Below, piece by piece: positions 17,002 through 25,118 of a stretch of 64,000 bases of DNA; within the stretch, counting starts at the first letter, position 1, and the number at the start of each line of letters is the position of its first letter. The notes under the pieces were generated by a model, which made no database searches, was not told the origin of the DNA, and worked only from the letters and a program-made list of their open reading frames with translations. Origin of the DNA: Alcanivoracaceae bacterium. Its GTDB lineage: Bacteria > Pseudomonadota > Gammaproteobacteria > Pseudomonadales > Alcanivoracaceae. Position numbers and translations under genes: made by a program. The DNA lies in the NCBI GenBank assembly GCA_023146255.1, contig JAGLCJ010000015.1:27373-91372 (forward strand), written 5' to 3'.

Positions 17002-17505
17002 TCAGAAGCGTGCGCCAACACCGAGGCTGAAATTACTGACCTCCGCCTCGCTGCGGTCTGCCGCACGCAGGTATTCAATGCTGAGAAACACATCCTGATT
17101 GATGCTGTAGTCGGCACCCAGGCCGAGAGACAGATCATTGTAGTTATCGCCACTGCCATTCTGGGTGGTTTCGACGCGACTGGCACCAATCAGACCATAA
17201 GGACGAAAGGGCAGTCGTGCCGGGAACTGTCCGCGCAGATAGGCGCCGAAGTAGCGGTCCAGTTCATAGCGGATGCCTGCATTGTTTTCACGGCCGAAGC
17301 CCATGCCAACCCGGAATTCGGCGGCCAGAGTGGTTTCAGCATTCAGTGCGGCGCCAAAGCGGAACTGCACGGCGGCGATATCGGCGCTGCCACTGATGTT
17401 TTTCGGGTCGATATGGCTAATCACGCCGTCGACCGCAGCGAAGCCCGCGCCGATTGCATGAAGGGGGGCCAGGCTCAGCAGCACTAACAGGGCCAGTCGT
17501 TTCAT
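17002..17505 (-). CDS. Small outer-membrane beta-barrel protein
   Basis: A 167-aa protein with a signal peptide (MKRLALLVLLSLAPLHAIGA), alternating polar/hydrophobic strands such as FRPYGLIGASRVETTQ and DLSLGLGADYSINQD, and a C-terminal phenylalanine (SLGVGARF), all typical of 8-stranded OmpA/OmpW-type barrels. It is the last gene of the putative zinc operon, 20 nt after znuB, so a role in metal-stress envelope adaptation is inferred only. Confidence 0.7.
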   Translation of the reverse strand: MKRLALLVLLSLAPLHAIGAGFAAVDGVISHIDPKNISGSADIAAVQFRFGAALNAETTLAAEFRVGMGFGRENNAGIRYELDRYFGAYLRGQFPARLPFRPYGLIGASRVETTQNGSGDNYNDLSLGLGADYSINQDVFLSIEYLRAADRSEAEVSNFSLGVGARF

Positions 17506-17525
17506 CGCTGTCTCCGGTTTCCGTA

Positions 17526-18296
17526 TCAAGGCCCGGATTGTAGCGGATGTTTTCCGGATTTACCCCGTGTTGCCAGCATTAGTGCGGAGATTGCCAGCGT
17601 GATCACAGTGATCGGGCCACTTGGCAGGTCGCTGCCGAGGCTCAGCAGTAATCCGCTGGCAATGCCGATCAGGCCGGTCAGCATGCCACGCCGTATCGCC
17701 GCCGCAGTGGCAAGTCCGCGGCAGGCCAACGCCGGAAATATCAGGCAGGCAAACACCAGATAGATGCCAATCGCCTGCACGGACGCCGTTACCGTGATTG
17801 CCAGCGGCAGGTAAAAAGAAAACAGTTCGCCGCGGCCATAGCGCAGCAGGAGCAGGCAGGTGATTGCGCTGATGCCGAGCCAGACGAGTTGCGCAGTGGA
17901 CACCCACAGCATCTGCCCGGACAGTGCTGCATGAAGATTGTCTCCGCCATGCGGATCATGGCTGACCAGCAGGATCGCCAGCGAGGCAAGCAAGACAAAA
18001 CTGCCACCAATCAGTGCTTCCTGAATGTCGGCGAAGCGGCGTGCCAGGAAATGCAGAACGCAAACCATGGTCAACGCGGCGGTCAGTGCGCCGGCCTGTT
18101 GCCAGACGGGACCACTGTTTTCGAATAGCAGCTGGCTGCCAAGGGCACCGGTGGCTGCTGCCTGGGCAACGGCAAGATCGATAAAAATGATGCCGCGTTT
18201 GAGTACCTGACGCCCCAGTGGTACATGGGTTAGCAGCACCAGAACTCCGGCCAGAAATGCTGGCCACAGAATGGCCAGACTGCCTGTAACGCTCAT
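17526..18296 (-). CDS. znuB: Zinc/manganese-type ABC transporter permease
   Basis: A 256-aa ABC-3 family permease with about eight hydrophobic segments. Typical sequences are GVLVLLTHVPLGRQVLKRGIIFIDLAVAQ and FADIQEALIGGSFVLLAS. It would carry zinc across the inner membrane with a periplasmic ZnuA and a cytoplasmic ATPase. It overlaps znuA by 4 nt (an alternative start is at 18302). No ATPase gene is present in this operon. Confidence 0.87.
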   Translation of the reverse strand: MSVTGSLAILWPAFLAGVLVLLTHVPLGRQVLKRGIIFIDLAVAQAAATGALGSQLLFENSGPVWQQAGALTAALTMVCVLHFLARRFADIQEALIGGSFVLLASLAILLVSHDPHGGDNLHAALSGQMLWVSTAQLVWLGISAITCLLLLRYGRGELFSFYLPLAITVTASVQAIGIYLVFACLIFPALACRGLATAAAIRRGMLTGLIGIASGLLLSLGSDLPSGPITVITLAISALMLATRGKSGKHPLQSGP

Positions 18297-19186
18297 GAAC
18301 ACATCGCCTGATGCTGGTTGAGGGTGTTGACCAGTTCTTCAAATAATATGAACAGAGACTCTTCGTGGCTGTACGGCAGCAGCACGGCGCAGGCGCCTGA
18401 GCGCTCGGCCAGCCAGCGCGCGCCCTGTGCACCGTTGAAAGAGGTATACAGGACCATTTTTACATCGTGTTGCTCTACCTGTGTGAGGATTTCGCCTAGA
18501 TGCCCCGGAGTTGGCGGCAGCCCCGGCTTCGGCTCCATCTCGGCAACCGCGGTCATGCCCAGCCAGTCGAGCAGGTAGCTGAAGGAGCGATGGTGAACAA
18601 CAACCTTTGTGCCTCGCAAACCAGTGGCTCGCGATTCCCAGTCTTTGATGGCTGCATTCCAGCTGTTGAGGAAATCACTCAGATTGTCTCTATAAAATGC
18701 CGCGCCTTCCGCGTCCAGTTCTGCCAGTCTTGCGCTGAGCTGCTCGGCAACAGTAATGATGCGGCGTGGATCAAGATGCATATGCGGATTGCCGGCGGCA
18801 TGAATGTCACCATGCGATCTGTCCAGCGTTGTCGGCTTCTCAAGTAGCGGCACCAGATTGGCGGCATACAGCACGCCAGAGGCTTTCTGCATGCGTGGAT
18901 TGGCCGAGCGTGACAGCAGTACCGGCAGCCAGCCGACTTCGAGCTCGGCACCGGTGCAGAACACCAGATCAGCATTGCGTACGGCGCTGATCAGACTTGG
19001 TCTGGCCTGCACTTTGTGCGGATCCTGATCAGCACTGATGGCAGTGCTGATGTTGACCCTGTCTGCGCCAATCTCGCGAGCCAGAGATGCCCATTCCGGT
19101 TCACAGGTAAAAATATTCAGCTTGGCCATGCTTGCCGATGACATGGTCAGCAATGTTGTTGCCAGCAGATACTTTAGTGCTCTCAT
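18293..19186 (-). CDS. znuA: Metal ABC transporter substrate-binding protein
   Basis: A 297-aa cluster A-I solute-binding protein with a signal peptide (MRALKYLLATTLLTMSSASMA). Metal-ligand regions are visible: PHMHLDPRRI, VVHHRSFSYLLDWLG and a distal acidic region. The long His/Asp-rich loop of many ZnuA proteins is absent, so the metal (zinc or manganese) is inferred from context. It is followed by overlapping znuB and preceded by a His-rich outer-membrane protein. ATG at 19186 is chosen to place the signal peptide at the N-terminus. Confidence 0.87.
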   Translation of the reverse strand: MRALKYLLATTLLTMSSASMAKLNIFTCEPEWASLAREIGADRVNISTAISADQDPHKVQARPSLISAVRNADLVFCTGAELEVGWLPVLLSRSANPRMQKASGVLYAANLVPLLEKPTTLDRSHGDIHAAGNPHMHLDPRRIITVAEQLSARLAELDAEGAAFYRDNLSDFLNSWNAAIKDWESRATGLRGTKVVVHHRSFSYLLDWLGMTAVAEMEPKPGLPPTPGHLGEILTQVEQHDVKMVLYTSFNGAQGARWLAERSGACAVLLPYSHEESLFILFEELVNTLNQHQAMCS

Positions 19187-19229
19187 TTTGCCTCCCGGCA
19201 ACGGGGCGGCAAGCCGCCCCGGATCAGGT

Positions 19230-20525
19230 TCAGAACGTATGGGCACCGTGGGCACCGAGGCTCAGGTTGTACTGCAGCATGATCTGGTTGAATTCCTCGC
19301 GGCCATCTTCTGTGCTGATGTCATTGCGATTGACCTGCAGGCGCAGGCGCGAGAACTCAGTGGGTAACCAGGTCAGTGCAGCACTATGCTGGCGTGAAAT
19401 GCCGATATCTTCGCGGGCGCCGTCTTCCACCAGTTCGCCATTAATACCGGCTGCAGCCGAGCGCACACCGATCTGCCAGCGCTGGGCAAATCCCCAGTTG
19501 GCAGAAGCATAGGCAGCGCGCTGATTAAGCGATACCGGGATACCGATCTCGAGCGGATCGGTGTGATAGGTGGCGGTCTGATCAGAATCGATCTCGAACA
19601 GCTCCGCCTGAATGTTGAAGCTGCCCTTGCCATAGGCGCCGGTGGCGAAGCGCTTGTACACGGCCTGCACTCCGTACAACGCCGCACTGCCTTCGCTGAT
19701 AAAGGCTTCGGCGCCTTCTTCATGGAATGCCTGCTGGCTGTCATGGCGTGCCGCCGAGACGCCGAACTGCAGTGCCTGACGGGTGCCCATATCCGGAGCG
19801 ATGCGCACATAGCTGGTGACCAGGCGCGGACCTTTGCGCAGCGGCAGACCAAGATCGTCTTTGTCTGCCGGTGGATTGGCGAAGCCTTCATCGACCCACT
19901 CCTCGACGATTTCTTCACCGTCCAGTTCGCTGCCAAAACGCTCCAGTTCGCTGCCCTGCAGCAACTCGACGCCGACTTGAACGAAGGTCGTGGTCGGCGC
20001 CAGCCAGCTCAGCTGCACGCCGGTATCACGCAGGCCGTGATCGCCAAACAGGCTCAGATAAGCCAGATTCTGATCGGCAAAATCCCAGCTGTGGACATGC
20101 TTTTCGTTGTGATAGCCAACGGCGCTGAGAAACTTGCCGCCCTTTAGGGTCAGGCCGGCTGGTAATGAGCGGGTCTGGAACCAGGCCTCCTCGATTTCCA
20201 CTTCGCCATCCGCCAAAGCAGCGGTGACTACGGCGTCGAAGTAGCTGTCGACCGAGCCGGACAGGGTCAGCTCCATTTCCCGCAGGTTGAAGCCCTGCGC
20301 GACGCCACCATGGCCATGCTCGTCATGGCCATGGCTGTGCAGGGCGCTGCTGTGTTCCTCGAGGATTTCCATGCCCTCGCCGTCGACGCTGTCATGGTAG
20401 TAGAGGCCGTCAAGAATCACCGACATGGCCGGGTTAAAGCTGCGAAGGTCGCGCTCGGCGCTGGCGGTTGCAGATAAGAGAGTGCCGCTCGCCAGCACGG
20501 CAAGCAGGGAAAGACGCTTGTTCAT
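19230..20525 (-). CDS. Outer-membrane porin-like protein with His-rich segment
   Basis: A 431-aa exported protein (signal MNKRLSLLAVLASGTLLSATASA) with repeated amphipathic strands and a C-terminal F (LGAHGAHTF), consistent with a phosphate-selective-porin-like barrel. Near residue 60 is a histidine-rich loop, HSHGHDEHGHGG, suitable for metal binding. No TonB box or plug domain is apparent. It lies 43 nt upstream of znuA, suggesting a role in bringing zinc across the outer membrane. Function is inferred from composition and context. Confidence 0.72.
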   Translation of the reverse strand: MNKRLSLLAVLASGTLLSATASAERDLRSFNPAMSVILDGLYYHDSVDGEGMEILEEHSSALHSHGHDEHGHGGVAQGFNLREMELTLSGSVDSYFDAVVTAALADGEVEIEEAWFQTRSLPAGLTLKGGKFLSAVGYHNEKHVHSWDFADQNLAYLSLFGDHGLRDTGVQLSWLAPTTTFVQVGVELLQGSELERFGSELDGEEIVEEWVDEGFANPPADKDDLGLPLRKGPRLVTSYVRIAPDMGTRQALQFGVSAARHDSQQAFHEEGAEAFISEGSAALYGVQAVYKRFATGAYGKGSFNIQAELFEIDSDQTATYHTDPLEIGIPVSLNQRAAYASANWGFAQRWQIGVRSAAAGINGELVEDGAREDIGISRQHSAALTWLPTEFSRLRLQVNRNDISTEDGREEFNQIMLQYNLSLGAHGAHTF

Positions 20526-20571
20526 AAAACGCTCCAGAAAAACAGAATGAATTGTCGGGTAAAACCGGAAC

Positions 20572-20904
20572 TCAGCTGTGGAGCGGCGGCCCGCGGGCCT
20601 GATAGGAGGTGTAGGCGAGGGAATGGTAATGAATCAGAACCGTGCGATAAGACAACGCCGCCGACGGTGTGAGCGCAGCGTAGCTGGCGCTGGCAGGCAA
20701 TGCTGCGCCGTGGCCGTTTATACCAAGTGCACAGGGCTCGCCACTGATATGACTCAGGGCGGTGCTGTCGGTCTGACTATCGGTGGCAACAACGTGGTCG
20801 TTGCTGCCGATATGAGAGGGCAGGTGCCAGGCCAGCAGCAGCTGCGCCAGCAACAGCAGGCTGGTCAGCAGGATTGATGTCGAGCGCCGGCGGGAATGGC
20901 TCAT
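20572..20904 (-). CDS. Small exported DUF2946-like protein
   Basis: A 110-aa protein with an N-terminal hydrophobic segment (SILLTSLLLLAQLLLAWHLP), an SHIGSNDH patch and the C-terminal QARGPP motif typical of DUF2946-type proteins found near metal-uptake genes. Biochemical function is unknown. Its ATG overlaps the yidD stop (ATGA) and the porin gene follows after 46 nt, so it is part of the zinc-linked operon. A longer upstream extension of the frame runs over yidD and is unlikely to be coding. Confidence 0.6.
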   Translation of the reverse strand: MSHSRRRSTSILLTSLLLLAQLLLAWHLPSHIGSNDHVVATDSQTDSTALSHISGEPCALGINGHGAALPASASYAALTPSAALSYRTVLIHYHSLAYTSYQARGPPLHS

Positions 20905-21152
20905 TGCGGCTTGCCGTGGCTGTGATGGCTGCAGGAACAGGATTCCGGCACCGGGTCCATGCCGCCCGGATGCCAGGGATGGCAACGGCCGATGCGGCGC
21001 AGTGCCAGCCAGCCGCCGCGTGCGGCGCCGTGGCGCTCGATGGCTTCGGCCGCATAGTGCGAACAGGTCGGATAGAAACGGCACTGGTTGCCCACCCAGG
21101 GACTGAGCAGGAACTGGTAGGCGCGGATAATAGCCAGCAGCAGGCGTTTCAT
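20901..21152 (-). CDS. yidD: Membrane protein insertion efficiency factor YidD
   Basis: YidD (83 aa) is a small amphipathic-helix protein that assists YidC. The family signature is present: RAYQFLLSPWVGNQCRFYPT, then CSHYAAEAIERHG and GRCHPWHPGGMDPVP. The gene is normally found in rpmH-rnpA-yidD-yidC; here it lies in a metal-uptake operon. Its tail reads CSCSHHSHGK, a cluster of Cys and His suited to metal binding. Whether this is the only yidD of the genome is unknown. Confidence 0.9.
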   Translation of the reverse strand: MKRLLLAIIRAYQFLLSPWVGNQCRFYPTCSHYAAEAIERHGAARGGWLALRRIGRCHPWHPGGMDPVPESCSCSHHSHGKPQ

Positions 21153-21199
21153 CGTCTCTCGAGGTCGGTATCAGCGGCCTAGGATAGGCGGTTTTCTGT

Positions 21200-22588
21200 T
21201 CACGTGCGAGACCAGCGGGTGCCCTCGCGGGTGTCTTCCAGCACGATCCCGGCTGCCAGCAGCTCATCGCGGATGGCGTCAGAGCGGGCGAAGTCGCGTG
21301 CTTTCTTGGCGGCGTTACGTTCGGCAATCAGGGCGTCGATCTGCTCGCTGCTCATGCCGTCATTGCTGCCCTTGCTCTGGAACCACTCGCCCGGCTCCTG
21401 CTGCAACAGGCCGAGCAGTTCAGCGGCAGCAAGCAGTTCGGCCTTGAGTTGCGGCTTGTCGGCGGCCTCGGCCTTGTTCAGCTGGGCGGCAATGGCATGC
21501 AGGGCACTGATGGCACCGGCGCTGTTCAGGTCATCCAGCAGCGCCAGCAGCACCGGGTGATCAGCCGGCAGCTGGTAATCCGGCCGGGCGACCACCTGCT
21601 CGCCGCGACCGAGCAGGGCGTAGTAGAGCGAATCCAGTGTCTGCTCGGCTTGCTTGAGCACGTCCTCACTGAAATTCAAGGGCGAACGGTAGTGCGAAGA
21701 CAGCAGGGCAAAGCGCAGCACTTCGCCGCGGTATTGTTTCAGCAGTTCACGCACCAGACGGAAGTTGCCCAGCGACTTGGACATCTTCTCGCCATCGATA
21801 TTGATATAGCCGTTGTGCATCCAGTAACGGACATAGTCGGTATCGTGGGCGCAGCAGCCCTGGGCGATTTCGTTTTCGTGGTGCGGGAAAATCAGATCCT
21901 GACCGCCGCCATGGATATCGATCACCTTGCCCAGATGACGGCTGATCATTGCCGAGCATTCGATATGCCAGCCTGGTCGGCCACGGCCCCACGGTGAGTC
22001 CCAGCCCGGCTGCTCATCACTGCTCGGTTTCCACAAAACAAAATCGCCGGGATATTTCTTGTACGGCGCCACTTCGACGCGGGCGCCGGCAATCATGTCG
22101 TCCAGCGAGCGCTTTGACAGGCGCCCGTAGTTCGGCATGGATTCGACAGCGAACAGCACATGGCCTTCGGCAGCGTAAGCATGGCCCTTGCGAATCAGGG
22201 TTTCGATCATGGCAATCATGTCAGCCACATGATCGGTGGCGTACGGCACGATATCCGGCGGCAGCGCGTTCAGTGCCGCCATGTCTTCGGCATAGGCGGC
22301 GCTGAAGCGATCGGTAATGGCGCTGATTGGTTCGCCGATATCGCGTGCAGCATTGATGATCTTGTCGTCGATATCGGTAATGTTGCGGGCATAAACCACA
22401 TGTTCTGCGCCGTAAAGACGGCGCAACAAGCGGAACAGCAGATCAAACACCACCACCGGCCGGGCATTGCCGATGTGCACGTAGTTGTACACGGTCGGGC
22501 CGCACACATACATGGTCACCCGGTTCGGATCGAGCGGGGTGAAGACTTCCTTCTTGCCGGACAGGGTGTTGTGAATCTGCAGGGACAT
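21200..22588 (-). CDS. cysS: Cysteinyl-tRNA synthetase
   Basis: CysRS (462 aa) charges tRNA-Cys. The zinc-binding active-site cysteine lies in MYVCGPTVYNYVHIGNARP (HIGN is the HIGH motif). Other zinc ligands are in WHIECSAM and DIHGGGQDLIFPHHENE, and KMSKS is intact. All expected zinc ligands are retained. The gene starts directly at the hisI stop (TAATG) and follows thrS-hisI, an unusual order that suggests a zinc-stress paralogue rather than the housekeeping copy. Confidence 0.95.
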   Translation of the reverse strand: MSLQIHNTLSGKKEVFTPLDPNRVTMYVCGPTVYNYVHIGNARPVVVFDLLFRLLRRLYGAEHVVYARNITDIDDKIINAARDIGEPISAITDRFSAAYAEDMAALNALPPDIVPYATDHVADMIAMIETLIRKGHAYAAEGHVLFAVESMPNYGRLSKRSLDDMIAGARVEVAPYKKYPGDFVLWKPSSDEQPGWDSPWGRGRPGWHIECSAMISRHLGKVIDIHGGGQDLIFPHHENEIAQGCCAHDTDYVRYWMHNGYINIDGEKMSKSLGNFRLVRELLKQYRGEVLRFALLSSHYRSPLNFSEDVLKQAEQTLDSLYYALLGRGEQVVARPDYQLPADHPVLLALLDDLNSAGAISALHAIAAQLNKAEAADKPQLKAELLAAAELLGLLQQEPGEWFQSKGSNDGMSSEQIDALIAERNAAKKARDFARSDAIRDELLAAGIVLEDTREGTRWSRT

Positions 22589-23019
22589 TATTTTTTACCG
22601 TAGAGCTGATCCGGGCTGATCAGCGGAGATTTATCCAGTTCCACTTCGTTGCCATCGACGCGCCAGAAGAAACAGTCGCGCCGGCCGGTATGGCAGGCCG
22701 GACCAGTCTGGTCGACATCCAGCAACAGGGTGTCGCCGTCGCAATCAATGCGCAGGCTTTTCAGAATCTGGGTCTGACCGGACGATTCGCCCTTGCGCCA
22801 CAGGCCACCACGGGAGCGCGAGTAATAACAGACGCGACCGGTGGCGAGAGTTTCCTCAATGGCGGCGCGGTTCATCCACGCCATCATTAACACCTCACCG
22901 CTGTCGTGCTGGCGGGCGATCGCCGGCACCAGGCCGGCATCGTTGTAGCGCAGGTGATCCAGCGCCGTGTTAAGGGTGACGCGGAAGCCGCTGGCTTGCT
23001 GCTCGTTGTCCTTGAACAT
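22588..23019 (-). CDS. hisI: Phosphoribosyl-AMP cyclohydrolase
   Basis: HisI (143 codons) catalyses the third step of histidine biosynthesis, a zinc- and magnesium-dependent ring opening. The core EVLMMAWMNRAAIEETLATG, CYYSRSRGGLWRKGESSGQT and the metal-binding cysteines in QTGPACHTGRRDCFF are intact. There is no fused HisE domain and no other his gene nearby. Placement between thrS and cysS is atypical for the his pathway. The ATG at 23019 is chosen over a long upstream extension that overlaps thrS. Confidence 0.93.
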   Translation of the reverse strand: MFKDNEQQASGFRVTLNTALDHLRYNDAGLVPAIARQHDSGEVLMMAWMNRAAIEETLATGRVCYYSRSRGGLWRKGESSGQTQILKSLRIDCDGDTLLLDVDQTGPACHTGRRDCFFWRVDGNEVELDKSPLISPDQLYGKK

Positions 23020-23035
23020 GGCGCGGTCCTGTCGG

Positions 23036-24952
23036 TTAGCGTGGCATCCGGGTCTGGTCTTTGAGCAGCGCAACGGCGGCTTCCAGTGCCATGACCTCGG
23101 TGTCCTGACTGCCAAGGCGACGGATCGCCACCTGGCCTTCGGCGGCTTCCTTCTCACCCAGCACCAGAATCACCGGTACTTTCGACTTGGAATGCTCGCG
23201 CACCTTGTAGCCGATTTTTTCGTTGCGCAGATCCAGCTCGTTGATCACCCCGGCATCGGTTAATGCCTGTGACACATTGCCGGCATAGTCGTCCACGGCA
23301 TTGGTAATGGTGGCAACGACGACCGGCAGCGGCGACAGCCACAGCGGCAGATAACCGGCGGTGGATTCGATCACGATACCGAGGAAGCGCTCCAGCGAAC
23401 CGAGCACGGCGCGGTGCAGCATTACCGGACGATGGCGCGCAGAATCCTCGCCCACATATTCGGCATCAAGTCGCTCTGGCAGAACAAAATCCACCTGCAA
23501 GGTGCCGCACTGCCAGTCACGACCGATTGCATCGCGCAACTGAAACTCGAGCTTCGGACCGTAGAAAGCACCCTCGCCCGGATTCAGTTTGTACTCAAGG
23601 CCAACGCTTTCTACTGCTGCTTTCAAAGCGGCTTCAGCGCGGTCCCAGGTCTCGTCCGATCCAGCCCGGTTTGCCGGGCGGTCCGAGAACATCACCTTGA
23701 TCTCGGTAAAGCCGAAGTCGGCATAGACCTCGCGCAGCATTTTGATAAAGGCGGCGGTTTCTTCATTGATCTGCGCTTCGGTACAGAAAATATGCGCGTC
23801 ATCCTGGCCGAAGGTACGTGCCCGCATCAGGCCGTGCAGAGCACCATGGGCTTCGTTGCGGAACAGGGTGGTGAACTCGCCGAGACGAATCGGCAGATCG
23901 CGGTAGCTCTTCAGGCCCTGATTGAAAATCTGCACGTGGCCCGGGCAGTTCATCGGCTTGATCGCCATGTCGCGATGGTCATGGGTGCAGACGGTGAACA
24001 TGTCGTCGCCGTATTTATCCCAGTGGCCGGACTGCTCCCACAGCTTGCGGTCCATCATCTGCGGGGTGTTCACTTCCTGATAGCCGTTGCGCTCCATCTT
24101 GCCGCGGATGTAGTTCTCCAGCGTGCGGCGCAGGCGCCAGCCCTTCGGATGCCAGAACATGCTGCCGACTGCTTCTTCCTGCTGATGGAACAGGCCCATC
24201 TCGCGGCCGAGCTTGCGGTGGTCGCGCTTTTCCGCTTCCTCGATCTGCTTGAGGTAGGCGTTCAGCTCGTCCTTGTTGCGCCAGGCGGTGCCATAGATGC
24301 GCTGCAGCTGCGGGTTGTTACTGTCGCCACGCCAGTAGGCGCCGGCCACCTTGGTCAGCTTGAAGCCATCGCCGAGCTTGCTGGTGCTGGGCAGGTGCGG
24401 GCCACGGCACAGGTCGATGAAGTTGCCCTGACGGTACAGGCTGACTTCCTGATCGGCCGGCAGGTCGCGGATAATCTCGGCCTTGAAGGTCTCGCCCTGC
24501 TTGAGGAAAAACTCGACCGCTTCATTGCGATCCCAGACCTCGCGACGGATGTCCTCGTTGCGCTTGACGATCTCGTGCATGCGCTTCTCTATCGCCTTGA
24601 GATCCTCCGGGGTGAAGGGTTGCTGGCGATGGAAATCGTAGTAGAAGCCGTTCTCGATGGTCGGGCCGATGGTCACCTGGGTACCCGGGAACAGCTCCTG
24701 CACCGCCTCGGCCATGATATGGGCGGCGTCATGGCGGATCAGTTCCAGCCCGTCGTCGTCCTCACGGGTGATGATCTGCACGGTGGCGCCGGCGGGCAGC
24801 GGCAGGTAGACATCCTTGAGGGTGCCATCGACCTTCACGGCCAGGGCCTGTTTGGCCAGTTTCTTGCTGATACGGTCAGCCAGTTCCAGTCCGGTTACCG
24901 GCTGATCAAAGGCCATCTCTGCCCCATCGGGCAGGCGGTAGGAGACGCTCAT
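23036..24952 (-). CDS. thrS: Threonyl-tRNA synthetase
   Basis: ThrRS (638 aa) has all four modules: TGS-like N-terminal domain, the editing domain with IRHDAAHIMAEAV, the class II core with KPMNCPGHVQIF (zinc cysteine), RNEAHGALHGLMR and VMLHRAVLGSLER (zinc histidines), and the anticodon-binding domain near ILVLGEKEA. In gammaproteobacteria thrS usually precedes infC-rpmI-rplT; here it is followed by hisI and cysS. This suggests a second, zinc-responsive copy, but ligands are intact so only genome context can settle it. Confidence 0.95.
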   Translation of the reverse strand: MSVSYRLPDGAEMAFDQPVTGLELADRISKKLAKQALAVKVDGTLKDVYLPLPAGATVQIITREDDDGLELIRHDAAHIMAEAVQELFPGTQVTIGPTIENGFYYDFHRQQPFTPEDLKAIEKRMHEIVKRNEDIRREVWDRNEAVEFFLKQGETFKAEIIRDLPADQEVSLYRQGNFIDLCRGPHLPSTSKLGDGFKLTKVAGAYWRGDSNNPQLQRIYGTAWRNKDELNAYLKQIEEAEKRDHRKLGREMGLFHQQEEAVGSMFWHPKGWRLRRTLENYIRGKMERNGYQEVNTPQMMDRKLWEQSGHWDKYGDDMFTVCTHDHRDMAIKPMNCPGHVQIFNQGLKSYRDLPIRLGEFTTLFRNEAHGALHGLMRARTFGQDDAHIFCTEAQINEETAAFIKMLREVYADFGFTEIKVMFSDRPANRAGSDETWDRAEAALKAAVESVGLEYKLNPGEGAFYGPKLEFQLRDAIGRDWQCGTLQVDFVLPERLDAEYVGEDSARHRPVMLHRAVLGSLERFLGIVIESTAGYLPLWLSPLPVVVATITNAVDDYAGNVSQALTDAGVINELDLRNEKIGYKVREHSKSKVPVILVLGEKEAAEGQVAIRRLGSQDTEVMALEAAVALLKDQTRMPR

Positions 24953-25118
24953 GGGATTGCTTCGCGACAGGTTGCTACAGAACCGCAGAAGTCTAGCCGG
25001 ATTCCGCCGCCAACGCATCCCGGAACGGTTGCCGGCGGGCCTCGCAGCACCATCCGGTGGAGCTGTGCTATCTTCCCGCTAACGCTACCCCGAACCCCAG
25101 CCCGCGGACGCAGCAGCC

